54,652 bases of DNA from an uncultured Prevotella sp. (lineage in GTDB: Bacteria > Bacteroidota > Bacteroidia > Bacteroidales > Bacteroidaceae), in NCBI GenBank assembly GCA_947167845.1, contig CAMVJQ010000010.1, positions 1 to 54,652 of the forward strand, in the 5' to 3' direction. The notes under the pieces are model-generated. The model was not told the origin of the DNA and searched no databases. It was given only the letters and a program-made list of their open reading frames with translations. Shown in pieces: positions 8,194 to 16,826 of this stretch. The position numbers and the translations under genes are program-made. Numbering within the stretch: the first letter of the stretch is position 1; every line of letters starts with the position of its first letter.

Positions 8194-9210
8194 ATGCAAA
8201 AGCAACAAGGAAAAAAGAAAGGAGCCAAGAAAATGAGTAGACCGCAGTACATCCGCTTTGACTGGGCAGCGAAGAACATTCTCCGCAACAAGGCAGACTT
8301 TGTAGTATTTGAGGGATTCATCTCCGTCCTGGTGAAGGAGAAGGTGACCATCGTCGAACTGCTGGAGAGCGAGTCGAACAAGGAGACGAAGGACGACAAA
8401 TACAACCGCGTTGACATCAAGGCCAAGAATTCCAAGGGAGAGATCATCCTCGTTGAGATCCAGCAGACCCGCGAACTTGACTACCTGCAGCGGATGCTTT
8501 ACGGTGTAGCCAGGGCTATTACCGAGCACATGAAGACCGGCGTCAACTACGAGCAGGTGAAAAAGGTGTTCAGCATCAACATCCTCTACTTCAAGTTGGG
8601 TGAGGGTTCCGACTATCTCTATCATGGCCAGACCATCCTCTACGGTGTCCACGACGGCGACCAACTCGCCCTGACGGAGCATGAACGCGAAGACTTGAAA
8701 GTGGTCTCTCCAGAGAACATCTTCCCAGAGTACTACGTCATTCGCGTCAATGAGTTCGACAAACTGGCCGTAGACCCTCTTGGCGAGTGGATGCGCTACC
8801 TGAAAGACGAGTATATCAGCCCCAACACTACTGTCCCCGGCCTAAAAGAGGCTCGCGAGCGACTGGAGTATCTGCGGATGCCGCCTGAGCAGCAGCGTGC
8901 CTACGACCACTATCTCGATACGCTTGTCAGGGATACCGACGTGCTGAAGACCCAGTTATTAGAAGCCCGCATCGAAGGGCTGAAGGCGGGGAAGGCAGAA
9001 GGAAGGGCTGAAGGAAGGGCTGAAGGAAGGGCTGAAGGAAGGGCTGAAGGAAGGGCTGAAGGCCTTCAAGAAGGAAGGAAAGAAGGCCTTGAAGAAGGAA
9101 GGAAAGAAGGAAGGAAAGGAATAGCGAAAAGCATGAAAGCAGACAAGTTCTCGACAGAGACAATTATGAAGTACACCGGTCTCACCGCTGAAGAAATCGA
9201 CGCGCTATAA
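8194..9210 (+). CDS. PD-(D/E)XK nuclease family transposase (Rpn-like)
   Basis: A 338-residue cytoplasmic protein of the multi-copy PDDEXK_2/Rpn group. The nuclease core is visible as RVDIKAKNSKGEIILVEIQQ, giving Asp74, Glu88 and Gln90 of the D...ExQ active site when counted from the ATG at 8194. The central part (about 100-250) follows the family. Near the C-terminus are five EGRA units, then EGLQEG and EGRKEG units, a Lys/Glu/Arg-rich stretch that is probably a charged helix. A second possible start is 8233 (MSRPQYIRF). Family members have been linked to recombination and DNA cleavage; no terminal repeats of a classical insertion sequence are seen. It stands alone between the divergent leader at 7958 and the repeat element at 9247. 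Confidence 0.85.
   Translation: MQKQQGKKKGAKKMSRPQYIRFDWAAKNILRNKADFVVFEGFISVLVKEKVTIVELLESESNKETKDDKYNRVDIKAKNSKGEIILVEIQQTRELDYLQRMLYGVARAITEHMKTGVNYEQVKKVFSINILYFKLGEGSDYLYHGQTILYGVHDGDQLALTEHEREDLKVVSPENIFPEYYVIRVNEFDKLAVDPLGEWMRYLKDEYISPNTTVPGLKEARERLEYLRMPPEQQRAYDHYLDTLVRDTDVLKTQLLEARIEGLKAGKAEGRAEGRAEGRAEGRAEGRAEGLQEGRKEGLEEGRKEGRKGIAKSMKADKFSTETIMKYTGLTAEEIDAL
8998..9057 (+). repeat. 12-bp in-frame tandem repeat (5 units)
   Basis: GAAGGAAGGGCT occurs five times without a mismatch, encoding EGRA each time. As 12 is a multiple of three, slippage would change the length of the charged tail but not the frame. Confidence 0.9.
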
Positions 9211-9246
9211 CAACAATCGGGTCAATCCCAACCGTCAATTGCAATC

Positions 9247-9545
9247 TGTGACCTCCCCCAACCCCTCCTGTAGGAGGGGGGAATAGTTACTACCGAAGTC
9301 CTACGACTCTTTGTATTCAATCCCTCTCCTACAGAGACATCCTTTGCATTCAATCCCTCTCCTACAGAGACATCCTTTGCATTCAATCCCCCACCTACAG
9401 AGACATCCTTTGCATTCAATCCCCCTCCTACAGAGACATCCTTTGCATTCAATCCCTCTCCTACAGAGACATCCTTTGCATTCAATCCCCCTCCTACAGG
9501 AGGGGTAAGGGGAGGTCATAAGAACCGGCTTTTCGGTCTGACTCA
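9247..9545. repeat. Inverted-repeat element, copy C, with internal 33-bp array
   Basis: The arms are 9247-9281 and about 9487-9520, with slight mismatches (CCCCCAACC versus GGGTAAGGGG), and the right edge AAGAACCGGCTTTTCGG matches copies A and B. The interior carries five 33-base units (9328-9360, 9361-9393, 9394-9426, 9427-9459, 9460-9492) of CCTACAGAGACATCCTTTGC plus ATTCAATCCCYCT. Both strands are open through the array because 33 is divisible by three; no gene is called. The region 9211-9566 otherwise holds nothing. Confidence 0.8.
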
Positions 9546-9566
9546 CTATTTTTTTGAATGGGTTCT

Positions 9567-9612
9567 AAAAAAAACTAGACTGGGTTCCAGAATTATTTAG
9601 AACCCAGTCTAG
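9567..9612 (-). terminator. Factor-independent terminator of the BACON lipoprotein operon
   Basis: CTAGACTGGGTTC (9575-9587) pairs perfectly with GAACCCAGTCTAG (9600-9612). The A-run at 9567-9574 becomes a T-run on the minus strand directly after the 13-bp stem. It lies 54 bases past the stop at 9667. Confidence 0.85.
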
Positions 9613-9666
9613 GAAAAAACCAGTACGGAGCGATTTTATCTAAATGCGGCCCGAAACCAGTCTAAG

Positions 9667-11400
9667 TTACTCTGTCTTTCCATTGATGGAATAGACATAC
9701 GCCTTCTTGGAGGCCGTCTCCAGAGTTCCCTTATAATTACAGATCTTTCCGTAGATGACGACCTCATCGCCGACGGCAATCTGCGTATTGCCCTCAACCC
9801 AGGACTGACCGCCATAATACAATGCGCTATAGATCTGGAATTCATCAGCAGCAGTGCCGTCATCAGAGATGAAGAACGTTGCCGTGCCATACTGAGCGCT
9901 GAAAGTGAACTTGATGTTAGAGATCTTACCCTTGAAGTAGTAGTCGGCCTTGCTGGTTTCATTCTCAGCCAACTCGGCAGCCAAAGCAGTAATCTCCTTG
10001 ACGGTGTAGGGCTTTGCCAGCGAGCCGTCGTTACCACCTGCACCAGATCCCTTCTTCAAAGAATAGATATAGACATTGCCCGAGAACTCCGGTGTCACGA
10101 CACCATCCTTGGTATAGTTGACCAATTTACCACAGACAATCACCTCGTCGCCTACGGCAATCTCATCCTCAGAAGCGAACTTCTGATTATCAAGGCTGAA
10201 GGAGCGGAAGCAGGTCAGCGCATTATCATCAGAGCCGTCGTCAGAGATATTGAAAGTGGCATTGCCATAACTGGTAGACACTTCCTTGATAGAGGAAATC
10301 TTTCCCTTGGCATAGTAGATCTCACCATCCGTGGTAGCACCAATCTCCTGGCACTTGGCGATAGCCTCAGCCACAGAGAAGGGGTCAGCAGCATTCTTGC
10401 CCTTCGGAAGTTTGAAGGCCTGCTGCTTGATGGTGGCCTGAGCAGTGTAGGTCTTCTTGCCATCAGTCGTCTTGAAGACAACAGTCGTGCTGCGGCTGTC
10501 GCCATCATTGGGAGCCACGCGGAAAGTCACAGTGGGATTCTCTCCAATAGTAGAAGACACGACACCAAGCCAACTTTGTGCCTCGGCAGGTATCTCTACT
10601 GCGACACCAGTACCCTTGCAGGTCAGGTGAGCCACGATCTCGCCGCCTTCGAGAGGCATCGTGTCGCCCGCTTCACCGCCAATCATCAGAGAGTCGCACT
10701 TCAGGAGCGACTTGGTGACAGAGACGACCTCTGAAGCACCCTGGCTGGTCTCTGGCGTACCGTTATAGTCAACCAGGATACCCTTGATGACCATCTCATC
10801 ACCTACGGAGAACTCGTCGCCAGTAGTGTAATTAGCACCGTTGAGCCACTTGCCGCGATATATCTCCAGCCAGTTGCCATCCTGGAACGTACCGTCGTCA
10901 GAGATGAAGAAGGTGGCATTGCCATACGACGGGCTGATCTCGTTGATCCTGCACACGATACCCTTGACATAATGGGCCTTGGTGCCCTGGGTATTAGCCT
11001 TGATCATTGCCACGGCCTCAGCCACCGAGAGGTAGACAGGATCCTTCTCTTCCACATACTGCAGCACGTTGAGACGCTGAACGAGGCCAGCGCTCTTCAA
11101 GAGCAGTTCGCAGTTACGGGCCTCTTCAGAGCCCTCTACAGAGAAGTTGATGGTGCCCTCGCCTGCGCCGCCTGACTTGGGGCTGACGGAGAGCCACTCA
11201 GGAATACTTGCATCATCGATGCTCCAACTGTCGGCCGCATTAACGGTGATCGACGTCGACCCGCCATTGGCCGGCAGGGCCACATACGACTGCGAGACAC
11301 GGAGCCCGTCCAGATAAGTCGGGTCTTTATCGTCAGAACAGCCTGTGAACACAGCACCCACGGCTGCGATGAAGAACGGAATAATATATTTCAGTCTCAT
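9667..11400 (-). CDS. BACON-domain surface lipoprotein with three OB-like repeats
   Basis: A 577-residue lipoprotein: signal peptide with lipobox FTGC (Cys21) and acidic SDDKD tail, which suggests display on the outer surface. Domain order: a BACON domain at about 32-117 (YVALPANGGSTSITV, WLSVSPKSG), an OB-fold-like unit at about 125-230, a second BACON-like sandwich at about 235-335, and two more OB-like units at about 342-455 and 462-577. Each OB-like unit carries the same markers: a KGKI or KGIV strand, YGNATF or YGTATF with ISDDG, and GDEVVIYGK or similar. BACON domains are usually carbohydrate or mucin associated; the OB-like units are related to domains of secreted nucleases, but no catalytic nuclease is present. 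It starts 21 bases after the receptor at 11422, implying one transport complex. Confidence 0.8.
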   Translation of the reverse strand: MRLKYIIPFFIAAVGAVFTGCSDDKDPTYLDGLRVSQSYVALPANGGSTSITVNAADSWSIDDASIPEWLSVSPKSGGAGEGTINFSVEGSEEARNCELLLKSAGLVQRLNVLQYVEEKDPVYLSVAEAVAMIKANTQGTKAHYVKGIVCRINEISPSYGNATFFISDDGTFQDGNWLEIYRGKWLNGANYTTGDEFSVGDEMVIKGILVDYNGTPETSQGASEVVSVTKSLLKCDSLMIGGEAGDTMPLEGGEIVAHLTCKGTGVAVEIPAEAQSWLGVVSSTIGENPTVTFRVAPNDGDSRSTTVVFKTTDGKKTYTAQATIKQQAFKLPKGKNAADPFSVAEAIAKCQEIGATTDGEIYYAKGKISSIKEVSTSYGNATFNISDDGSDDNALTCFRSFSLDNQKFASEDEIAVGDEVIVCGKLVNYTKDGVVTPEFSGNVYIYSLKKGSGAGGNDGSLAKPYTVKEITALAAELAENETSKADYYFKGKISNIKFTFSAQYGTATFFISDDGTAADEFQIYSALYYGGQSWVEGNTQIAVGDEVVIYGKICNYKGTLETASKKAYVYSINGKTE

Positions 11401-11421
11401 ACTTTACTTGATTCTTAACTC

Positions 11422-14400
11422 TTAATTAAACATATACTTGATACCCACTGAAGCATACCAGCACTGGCCGAGAGAGTAGTTAGGCGTCCAGGTAGTGGTA
11501 TTGGCACTGATGGATGACGGTGTAGAGAAGGTGGCATAGCCCTGTGCGTCGACGCCCTCGTACTTCAGGATACGTGCATCGCTGCCAATCTCAGGATTCA
11601 GATACTTCATCACGCCCCAACTGGAGTTGAAGAAGTTGAGCACGTTCTTCATATCGAAACTGAGTTGCAGGGTGTGCTTGGTCTTGCCGACATTGAGGCG
11701 GAAGTCGTGCTTGTAGGAGAAGTCGATGCGGTGCACCCAAGGAGAGTAGACGCTGTAAGGCTCGGCATACTCGCCCTGATGCTTCTTCAGATAGCCATCG
11801 TTGTGGACATAGTCCATGAAGCGCTGCTTGTCATCCTCTGAGACGAAGCGGAACTCATTGTTGGCCACCTGCGCATCCGTCGGGATGTAGAGGGCATCAT
11901 AGTTGTAGCCGTCACCGTTCATGTCGTTGGTCGTCATGTAAGAATAGTTGTAGCCGCCGCGCCACGTCTCATAGATGAAACTATAGTGGTTGCCGCTACG
12001 GTCGTGTATGGTGGCATTGGCCACGATACGGTCAGGTGTGACGTACTGCGAGTTGTGCAATTTGATGTTGTTCGGGCCTTCCACAGTGGGAACGTAGGTG
12101 AAGGCCGACTCAGCGGCGGAACCCGGCATACCCGTGATCTCCTTAGAGACGGTGTGCGTATAGGCCGCCATCAGGCTGATCCACTCAGCGGGCTGTGCGT
12201 TGAGCGTCACGTTGGCGCTCCAGCCATAGCCCTTGCTGGTGTTCTCCAGGACGAAGGCCTTCGTGCCGATGCGATAACCGTCAGGATAGATGGGACGGTT
12301 GTCGACACCGTTGAAACGGGCATAGCCGCCCACGCTGGGGATGCTCCAGTCGGAGATGGATACGGCATTGATGGTCTTGTTGAAGATACCCTCAACCGTT
12401 GCCGTGAACGGGAAGGATACGGGGAACTGATAGTCCACGGCGATAGAACTCTTCCACACCTGCGGCATCTTGAACGAGGGGTCGACACCATTGACGGCAG
12501 AAGGGATCGTACCATCCTTCGGAGAGACAGTCATCGGATAGCCCAGGCTCTGCAGTTTGTTCATCATATCGCCGATGCTGGTCATAAGTTTGCCGCCGTT
12601 CTTGGCTGCCGAGAACTCATCCATCGTGAAGCCCTTGGCAGCAGCATTCTTGGCATTGACCTGCGCCTGATACTGCACCAGACCGCCATTGGTAGGCATA
12701 TTGGTGAAGAACACGAGGGGCAGACGACCGGAGAAGAGACCAGTACCGCCACGCACCTTCAGCACCTTGTCGCCAAACACATCATAGGTGAAGCCCAGGC
12801 GCGGAGAGAAGGTGATGCTGTTCTTCGGCCACTTGCCCGTGTCGATGTTACGGCCCTCATAGTCCAGATTCAGAATAGCATTGTTGGTCATCAGGTCCTT
12901 ATTGCTGAAGAAGAGGCCGTCGATACGCAGGCCGTAAGTCAACTTGAACTTGTCGTTGATATTCCACTCATCCTGACCGTAGATGCCGGGACGGTTGAAC
13001 TGCACGCGGGCAGCAGGCTTGGTCTCGCCGTCATAACCGTAGGTCAGGCAGAACACCTCCGGCGTGCTGTTGAACAGTTCATCCACCGTCATACCCTGCT
13101 CCCAGTTGAAGCGATAGTAACCCGTTCCGTTACGCATATACTGGTTGTCGGCCATCTGGTGCTCGAAAGTGATGCCGGCCATGATCTTGTGGGCACCGGC
13201 GTAGTAGGTCACGTCATCCTTGATGTTCCAGATGGTGTTATGCACGGCATTGTTCCAGGTGAACAACTCGTAGCCGAGGGCCATGTAGTTGTTGTCGTCC
13301 CTGGTGATGTCGATGAAGGGGAACTCGCTGGAGTTGGTGCCACGCACGTCGTCGAGTTTGGAGAGCGTGAACAGGAGTTGGTTCGACAGATTGTCCGTCA
13401 GCCGGCTGTTCAGGTCTACCGTCCAGGAGTGAACGATGTTCTTCATCGAATACATCGAATTGGCAAACGACATCGAGTACTGCGACATACGGTAGCCTGC
13501 CATACGTGTACCGCCGTCCATAGAGGTGCCGTTAGGCGAGTTCCACACATTATTCTTTGTATAGTTATAGCGCAGGGCCAGATGATGGCGGTCAGTGATG
13601 TTCCAGTCCAGGCGGGCCAGCAGTTTATAGTTGCTCTCGTCAGCCGGGAAACTGGTCCAACTGCCCGTGTCGTAGCCATAATTCCTCGACATATAGTTAG
13701 ACACTGCCTCCAGGTCGGCATTTGTCGTACGGGAGATATAGTTGTTGGCATCGGCAACACCGTCGTCGGAGCCGCGCCAGCGATTGACGACAGAAGGTGT
13801 CTTGATCATCTCGCCGTTGACGAAGAAGAAGAGTTTGTTCTTGATGATCGGGCCACCCAGCGAGAAACCGTAGGTAGTGGTCTGCGCCTTGTCACGTGCA
13901 CCGGCAATCTGCTGACGGTTGACGGCGTCGCCCTGCATATTCTCATTCTTATGGTAGACGTATGCACTGCCCTTGAAGGTGTTGGTACCCGACTTCGTGA
14001 TAGCGTTGACGCCGCCACCGATGAAGTTGGTCTGACGGACATCATACGGCGAGATCACCACCTGCAACTCCTCGATGGCATCGATGGAGATCGGGTTGCC
14101 ACCACCAGGAAGATTTGACGACAGGCCGAAGTTGTTGTTGAAGTTGGCACCGTCGACAGTGAAGTTGGCCGTACGACCGTCGGCACCTGCGAAACTCATG
14201 CCGTTACCGCCATAAGGAGAGAGACGGGTGACATCCGTGATGTTACGGTTGACGGTCGGCAGGGCTGTGATCTGAGCGCTGGTGATGTTGGTAGCCGCAC
14301 CCGTCTTCTCAGCCGTGAACTTGGAAGCCTTACCACTGACGATGATTTCGCCAATCTCAGTGGCATCCTCGGAGAGCCACACGGCGAGGTTGTAAGTCTC

Positions 14401-14703
14401 GGCCAGTTCCAGGGTGATGCCCTTGAAAGTCTTCGGCTGGTAGCCGATGTAGGAGACTGTCACCTCGTAAGGGCCGCCGGTACGCATACCCTGGATGGCG
14501 AAGCGGCCAGAGGTGTTGGTCACTGCCGTATAACGAGTACCCGAAGGCTCGTGTACAGCCACAACGGTAGCGCCAATGACATCCTCGCCGTTCTGATCGT
14601 CGAGGGTCACCTTTCCTGCCATACTTGAAGTCGTGATTTGTGCTAACGCCGTCAGCGAAACCGTCAACAGCGCAGCAACCAGAAAGAGCAATCTTTTCTG
14701 CAT
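11422..14703 (-). CDS. Oar-like TonB-dependent outer membrane receptor
   Basis: A 1093-residue receptor with a signal peptide (cleavage after ALAQ), a carboxypeptidase-regulatory-like domain at about 24-110, and a plug with NRNITDVTRLSPYGGNG and TVDGANFNNNFG. The Oar signature ISPYDVRQTNFIGGGVNAI is followed by TKSGTNTFKGSAYVY. The barrel ends in VGIKYMFN. It is a clear paralogue of the receptor at 347-3661. It is the first gene of a two-gene operon with the BACON lipoprotein, which would then be its surface partner in the way SusD partners SusC, though the lipoprotein is not a SusD homologue. Ligand unknown; peptide, protein or glycan are all possible. Confidence 0.9.
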   Translation of the reverse strand: MQKRLLFLVAALLTVSLTALAQITTSSMAGKVTLDDQNGEDVIGATVVAVHEPSGTRYTAVTNTSGRFAIQGMRTGGPYEVTVSYIGYQPKTFKGITLELAETYNLAVWLSEDATEIGEIIVSGKASKFTAEKTGAATNITSAQITALPTVNRNITDVTRLSPYGGNGMSFAGADGRTANFTVDGANFNNNFGLSSNLPGGGNPISIDAIEELQVVISPYDVRQTNFIGGGVNAITKSGTNTFKGSAYVYHKNENMQGDAVNRQQIAGARDKAQTTTYGFSLGGPIIKNKLFFFVNGEMIKTPSVVNRWRGSDDGVADANNYISRTTNADLEAVSNYMSRNYGYDTGSWTSFPADESNYKLLARLDWNITDRHHLALRYNYTKNNVWNSPNGTSMDGGTRMAGYRMSQYSMSFANSMYSMKNIVHSWTVDLNSRLTDNLSNQLLFTLSKLDDVRGTNSSEFPFIDITRDDNNYMALGYELFTWNNAVHNTIWNIKDDVTYYAGAHKIMAGITFEHQMADNQYMRNGTGYYRFNWEQGMTVDELFNSTPEVFCLTYGYDGETKPAARVQFNRPGIYGQDEWNINDKFKLTYGLRIDGLFFSNKDLMTNNAILNLDYEGRNIDTGKWPKNSITFSPRLGFTYDVFGDKVLKVRGGTGLFSGRLPLVFFTNMPTNGGLVQYQAQVNAKNAAAKGFTMDEFSAAKNGGKLMTSIGDMMNKLQSLGYPMTVSPKDGTIPSAVNGVDPSFKMPQVWKSSIAVDYQFPVSFPFTATVEGIFNKTINAVSISDWSIPSVGGYARFNGVDNRPIYPDGYRIGTKAFVLENTSKGYGWSANVTLNAQPAEWISLMAAYTHTVSKEITGMPGSAAESAFTYVPTVEGPNNIKLHNSQYVTPDRIVANATIHDRSGNHYSFIYETWRGGYNYSYMTTNDMNGDGYNYDALYIPTDAQVANNEFRFVSEDDKQRFMDYVHNDGYLKKHQGEYAEPYSVYSPWVHRIDFSYKHDFRLNVGKTKHTLQLSFDMKNVLNFFNSSWGVMKYLNPEIGSDARILKYEGVDAQGYATFSTPSSISANTTTWTPNYSLGQCWYASVGIKYMFN

Positions 14704-14783
14704 AAAAATCGAATTGTTTAATTATTAACTGCTTTGGAGCCAGCCTTTATAAGGGCGGGACTCACATCTTTATATTTCGGCTG

Positions 14784-14791
14784 CAAAATTA
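14784..14791 (-). promoter_or_regulatory. Promoter of the receptor-BACON operon
   Basis: The minus strand reads TAATTTTG about 80 bases before the receptor start. The interval 14704-14847 contains nothing else except an AT palindrome (about 14826-14841) just after the M23 stop. Confidence 0.6.
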
Positions 14792-14847
14792 ACCAAAATA
14801 TTCGAAATAATGTTATAAAACGGCAACTATTTTTAAAAATAGTAAAA

Positions 14848-16038
14848 TTACTTGCGCCCTCTACGGCCCTTCCGTCTGGCAGGAGCCTTCTTCTTGCTGG
14901 CCCGCGCTGTCGGACTGCCGTTTTTATAGAAGGTGACCTTCTTGTCGAGCAACTTGTGGTTGGCATGGTCGAAGATCATATTGGAATTGTAGTGCCGGCC
15001 GTTCACGCGGATCTCAAAATGCAGATGTTCCGTGCTGGCACGCCCAGTTCGCCCAGTCAGTGCAATCTTCTGTCCGCACTTCACCTGGTCGCCCACCTTC
15101 ACCAGGTTCTTCGAGTTATGGCTATACAGGGTCTCAAGACCGTTGGCATGGCGCAAGACGATGCAGTTGCCATAGCCGTAGAACACCTGCGACATAGTGA
15201 CCACGCCGTCGAAGGCGGCATAGATAGGGTCGTTGGGCTTCGTCTTCAGGTCAGTACCCGAATGGCCGCGCCCGCCACGGGCCCCGTAAGGACTGATGAC
15301 CTTGGCACCAGGCAGCGGGTAGCACCACTGCCCTTCCGGGATAGCGGCCAGATCAATCGTGAACTTCGAACCGCCCTTAAAGGGGTCGGAGGGCTTCAGC
15401 CGGGAATCTAACGTCTTCTCCGCAGTGGAGGCGACATCCCACGGGTCAGGCTCCACCGTCGTCACCCTCACCCGCTTGCCCTCCCGCCGGCAGAGGATGG
15501 TCTTCTGCAGCAGGCGCTTCCGGGTCAGGTCAAGAATCATCGCCGGATTGATGCGTGCGCCATCCACCATGATGGCAAACTCACAATAGACGCGGTCGGC
15601 CTCACCTCCCACGATGGCTATCGTCTGCCCGGCCTTGACATGGTCGCCCACCCGCACCCGATTCTCGGCATTACGGCCATAGACCGTCTCCAGGCCATTA
15701 TCATGGCGCAGGACGATGATCCGTCCGAACTTCGGATGATTCCACGACATGCGCACATCACCGTCAAACATGGCCTTGACGGCATCGCCCTTCGTGGTGG
15801 TTATCTCCACATTATAGTCGCTGCGCGCCTCTGCCTTTCCCACGGGAAGCGGGAAACAGAACTCATCCGGCTTCAGCAAGGTGAAATCGACGGTGAAGGC
15901 ATCCGACTGGTCAAAGAGTCCCGGTGTCTTGATGCTTATCTTCTGCTGTTCAAGTGCAGAGAACTCTGTCTGCGCCACACCGGATGCCAGATGACAGATG
16001 ACAAATGATAAAATCAGGTATATTCTTCGCATAGACAT
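14848..16038 (-). CDS. M23/LytM peptidase with one active and one degenerate domain
   Basis: A 396-residue exported protein (signal peptide ending SGVAQ). Two LytM-like domains lie in tandem. The second (about 238-355) has all zinc-site residues: His259 and Asp263 in GHSGTDL, and His338/His340 in EHLHFE. The first (about 60-170) keeps the fold pattern (GDVRMSWNHPKFGRIIVLRH, VGDHVKAGQTIAIVGG) but lacks the HxxxD and HxH motifs, so it is presumably non-catalytic. The C-terminus is a very basic tail (KKKAPARRKGRRGRK), likely to bind anionic envelope polymers. It closes the hpt-adk-obg-pgeF operon, 8 bases behind pgeF. The role is peptidoglycan crosslink cleavage or activation of another hydrolase. 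The second ATG (16032) is an alternative start. Confidence 0.85.
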   Translation of the reverse strand: MSMRRIYLILSFVICHLASGVAQTEFSALEQQKISIKTPGLFDQSDAFTVDFTLLKPDEFCFPLPVGKAEARSDYNVEITTTKGDAVKAMFDGDVRMSWNHPKFGRIIVLRHDNGLETVYGRNAENRVRVGDHVKAGQTIAIVGGEADRVYCEFAIMVDGARINPAMILDLTRKRLLQKTILCRREGKRVRVTTVEPDPWDVASTAEKTLDSRLKPSDPFKGGSKFTIDLAAIPEGQWCYPLPGAKVISPYGARGGRGHSGTDLKTKPNDPIYAAFDGVVTMSQVFYGYGNCIVLRHANGLETLYSHNSKNLVKVGDQVKCGQKIALTGRTGRASTEHLHFEIRVNGRHYNSNMIFDHANHKLLDKKVTFYKNGSPTARASKKKAPARRKGRRGRK

Positions 16039-16046
16039 GGATTAAC

Positions 16047-16826
16047 TTAATGAAGGACTATCCCCGTCAGGATACGTCCGGAACGGACCGTCAGTTTACG
16101 GGCGGAGAAGAAGTCGTCGCTATGGGCATAGGTACAGATGCCGGCCGTCTGGATATGATCAGGAGAAACGCCCAAAGCCTCCAACTGCAGACGGCAGCAT
16201 GCCCAAAGGTCAATGTGCCACTTGTCATCACGCCGCGCTATCCGGTCCATGGGATAGCCTGCCTCGGCAAACTGGTCATACACTTCGTCGCCCACCTCGA
16301 AATGGTCGAGTGAGATGCCCGGCCCGACAACAGCCCTCAAGACCTCGGGACGCGAATGATAGGAGACGGCCATCGACTGCACGGCATGGCCGACGATGTC
16401 GGCTACCGTTCCGCGCCACCCGCTATGGACGACACCTGCTGCATGATGCTCAGGGTCATATATTATAATAGGTATACAGTCGGCAGTGGACACGCCGATA
16501 CAGACCTCCCTGACATCCGTGATGAGGGCATCTATCCCCTCAACCACAGAACGGCGGATATCCTCGGAGAGCAGGAAGAAGGTCTTGCCTATCTGCGTGA
16601 TGCCTGTGCCGTGCACCTGATGAGGCATGATCAGGCGGTCTTCGGCAATGCCAAGTACGCCGCACAGTGCCTTGCGGTTCTGGGTAATGGCCTCAGACTG
16701 GTCGCCGCAATACAGGTTGACATTAAACTCGCCGTAACTGCCCTGACTGAAGCCTCCGTGACGTGTCGAACTGAAGGCCGTCACGCCGTCGGCTATATCG
16801 TAATATGTCAGTTGAGGATCAGGCAT
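16047..16826 (-). CDS. pgeF: Laccase-domain (YfiH/PgeF) protein
   Basis: A 259-residue member of the YfiH family, once called polyphenol oxidases and now known as peptidoglycan-editing or purine-nucleoside enzymes. Motifs: [24 protein letters not shown], the cysteine in STADCIPI, and HSGWRGT, giving the His/Cys metal or catalytic cluster. The open frame extends upstream to 16934, but that part lies inside obg; the start [10 protein letters not shown] at 16826 gives the family length and an 8-base overlap with the obg stop (ATGCCTGA), a normal translational coupling. Its position between obg and a murein peptidase fits the peptidoglycan-editing role, which is inference. Confidence 0.88.
   Translation of the reverse strand: MPDPQLTYYDIADGVTAFSSTRHGGFSQGSYGEFNVNLYCGDQSEAITQNRKALCGVLGIAEDRLIMPHQVHGTGITQIGKTFFLLSEDIRRSVVEGIDALITDVREVCIGVSTADCIPIIIYDPEHHAAGVVHSGWRGTVADIVGHAVQSMAVSYHSRPEVLRAVVGPGISLDHFEVGDEVYDQFAEAGYPMDRIARRDDKWHIDLWACCRLQLEALGVSPDHIQTAGICTYAHSDDFFSARKLTVRSGRILTGIVLH

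Noticed and set aside
8194..9210. The PD-(D/E)XK gene as a complete insertion sequence.
   Set aside because: No matching terminal inverted repeats or target duplications are visible at its borders. The nearby inverted-repeat element lies wholly downstream.
9328..9492. The 33-bp array as a CRISPR array.
   Set aside because: The units are directly joined with no variable spacers, and no cas genes are nearby.
9301..9546. Open frames of GLNAKDVSVGE and ECKGCLCRRGI repeats across the 33-bp array.
   Set aside because: All frames stay open only because the unit is 33 bases. They have no promoter, and the array sits inside a palindromic element.
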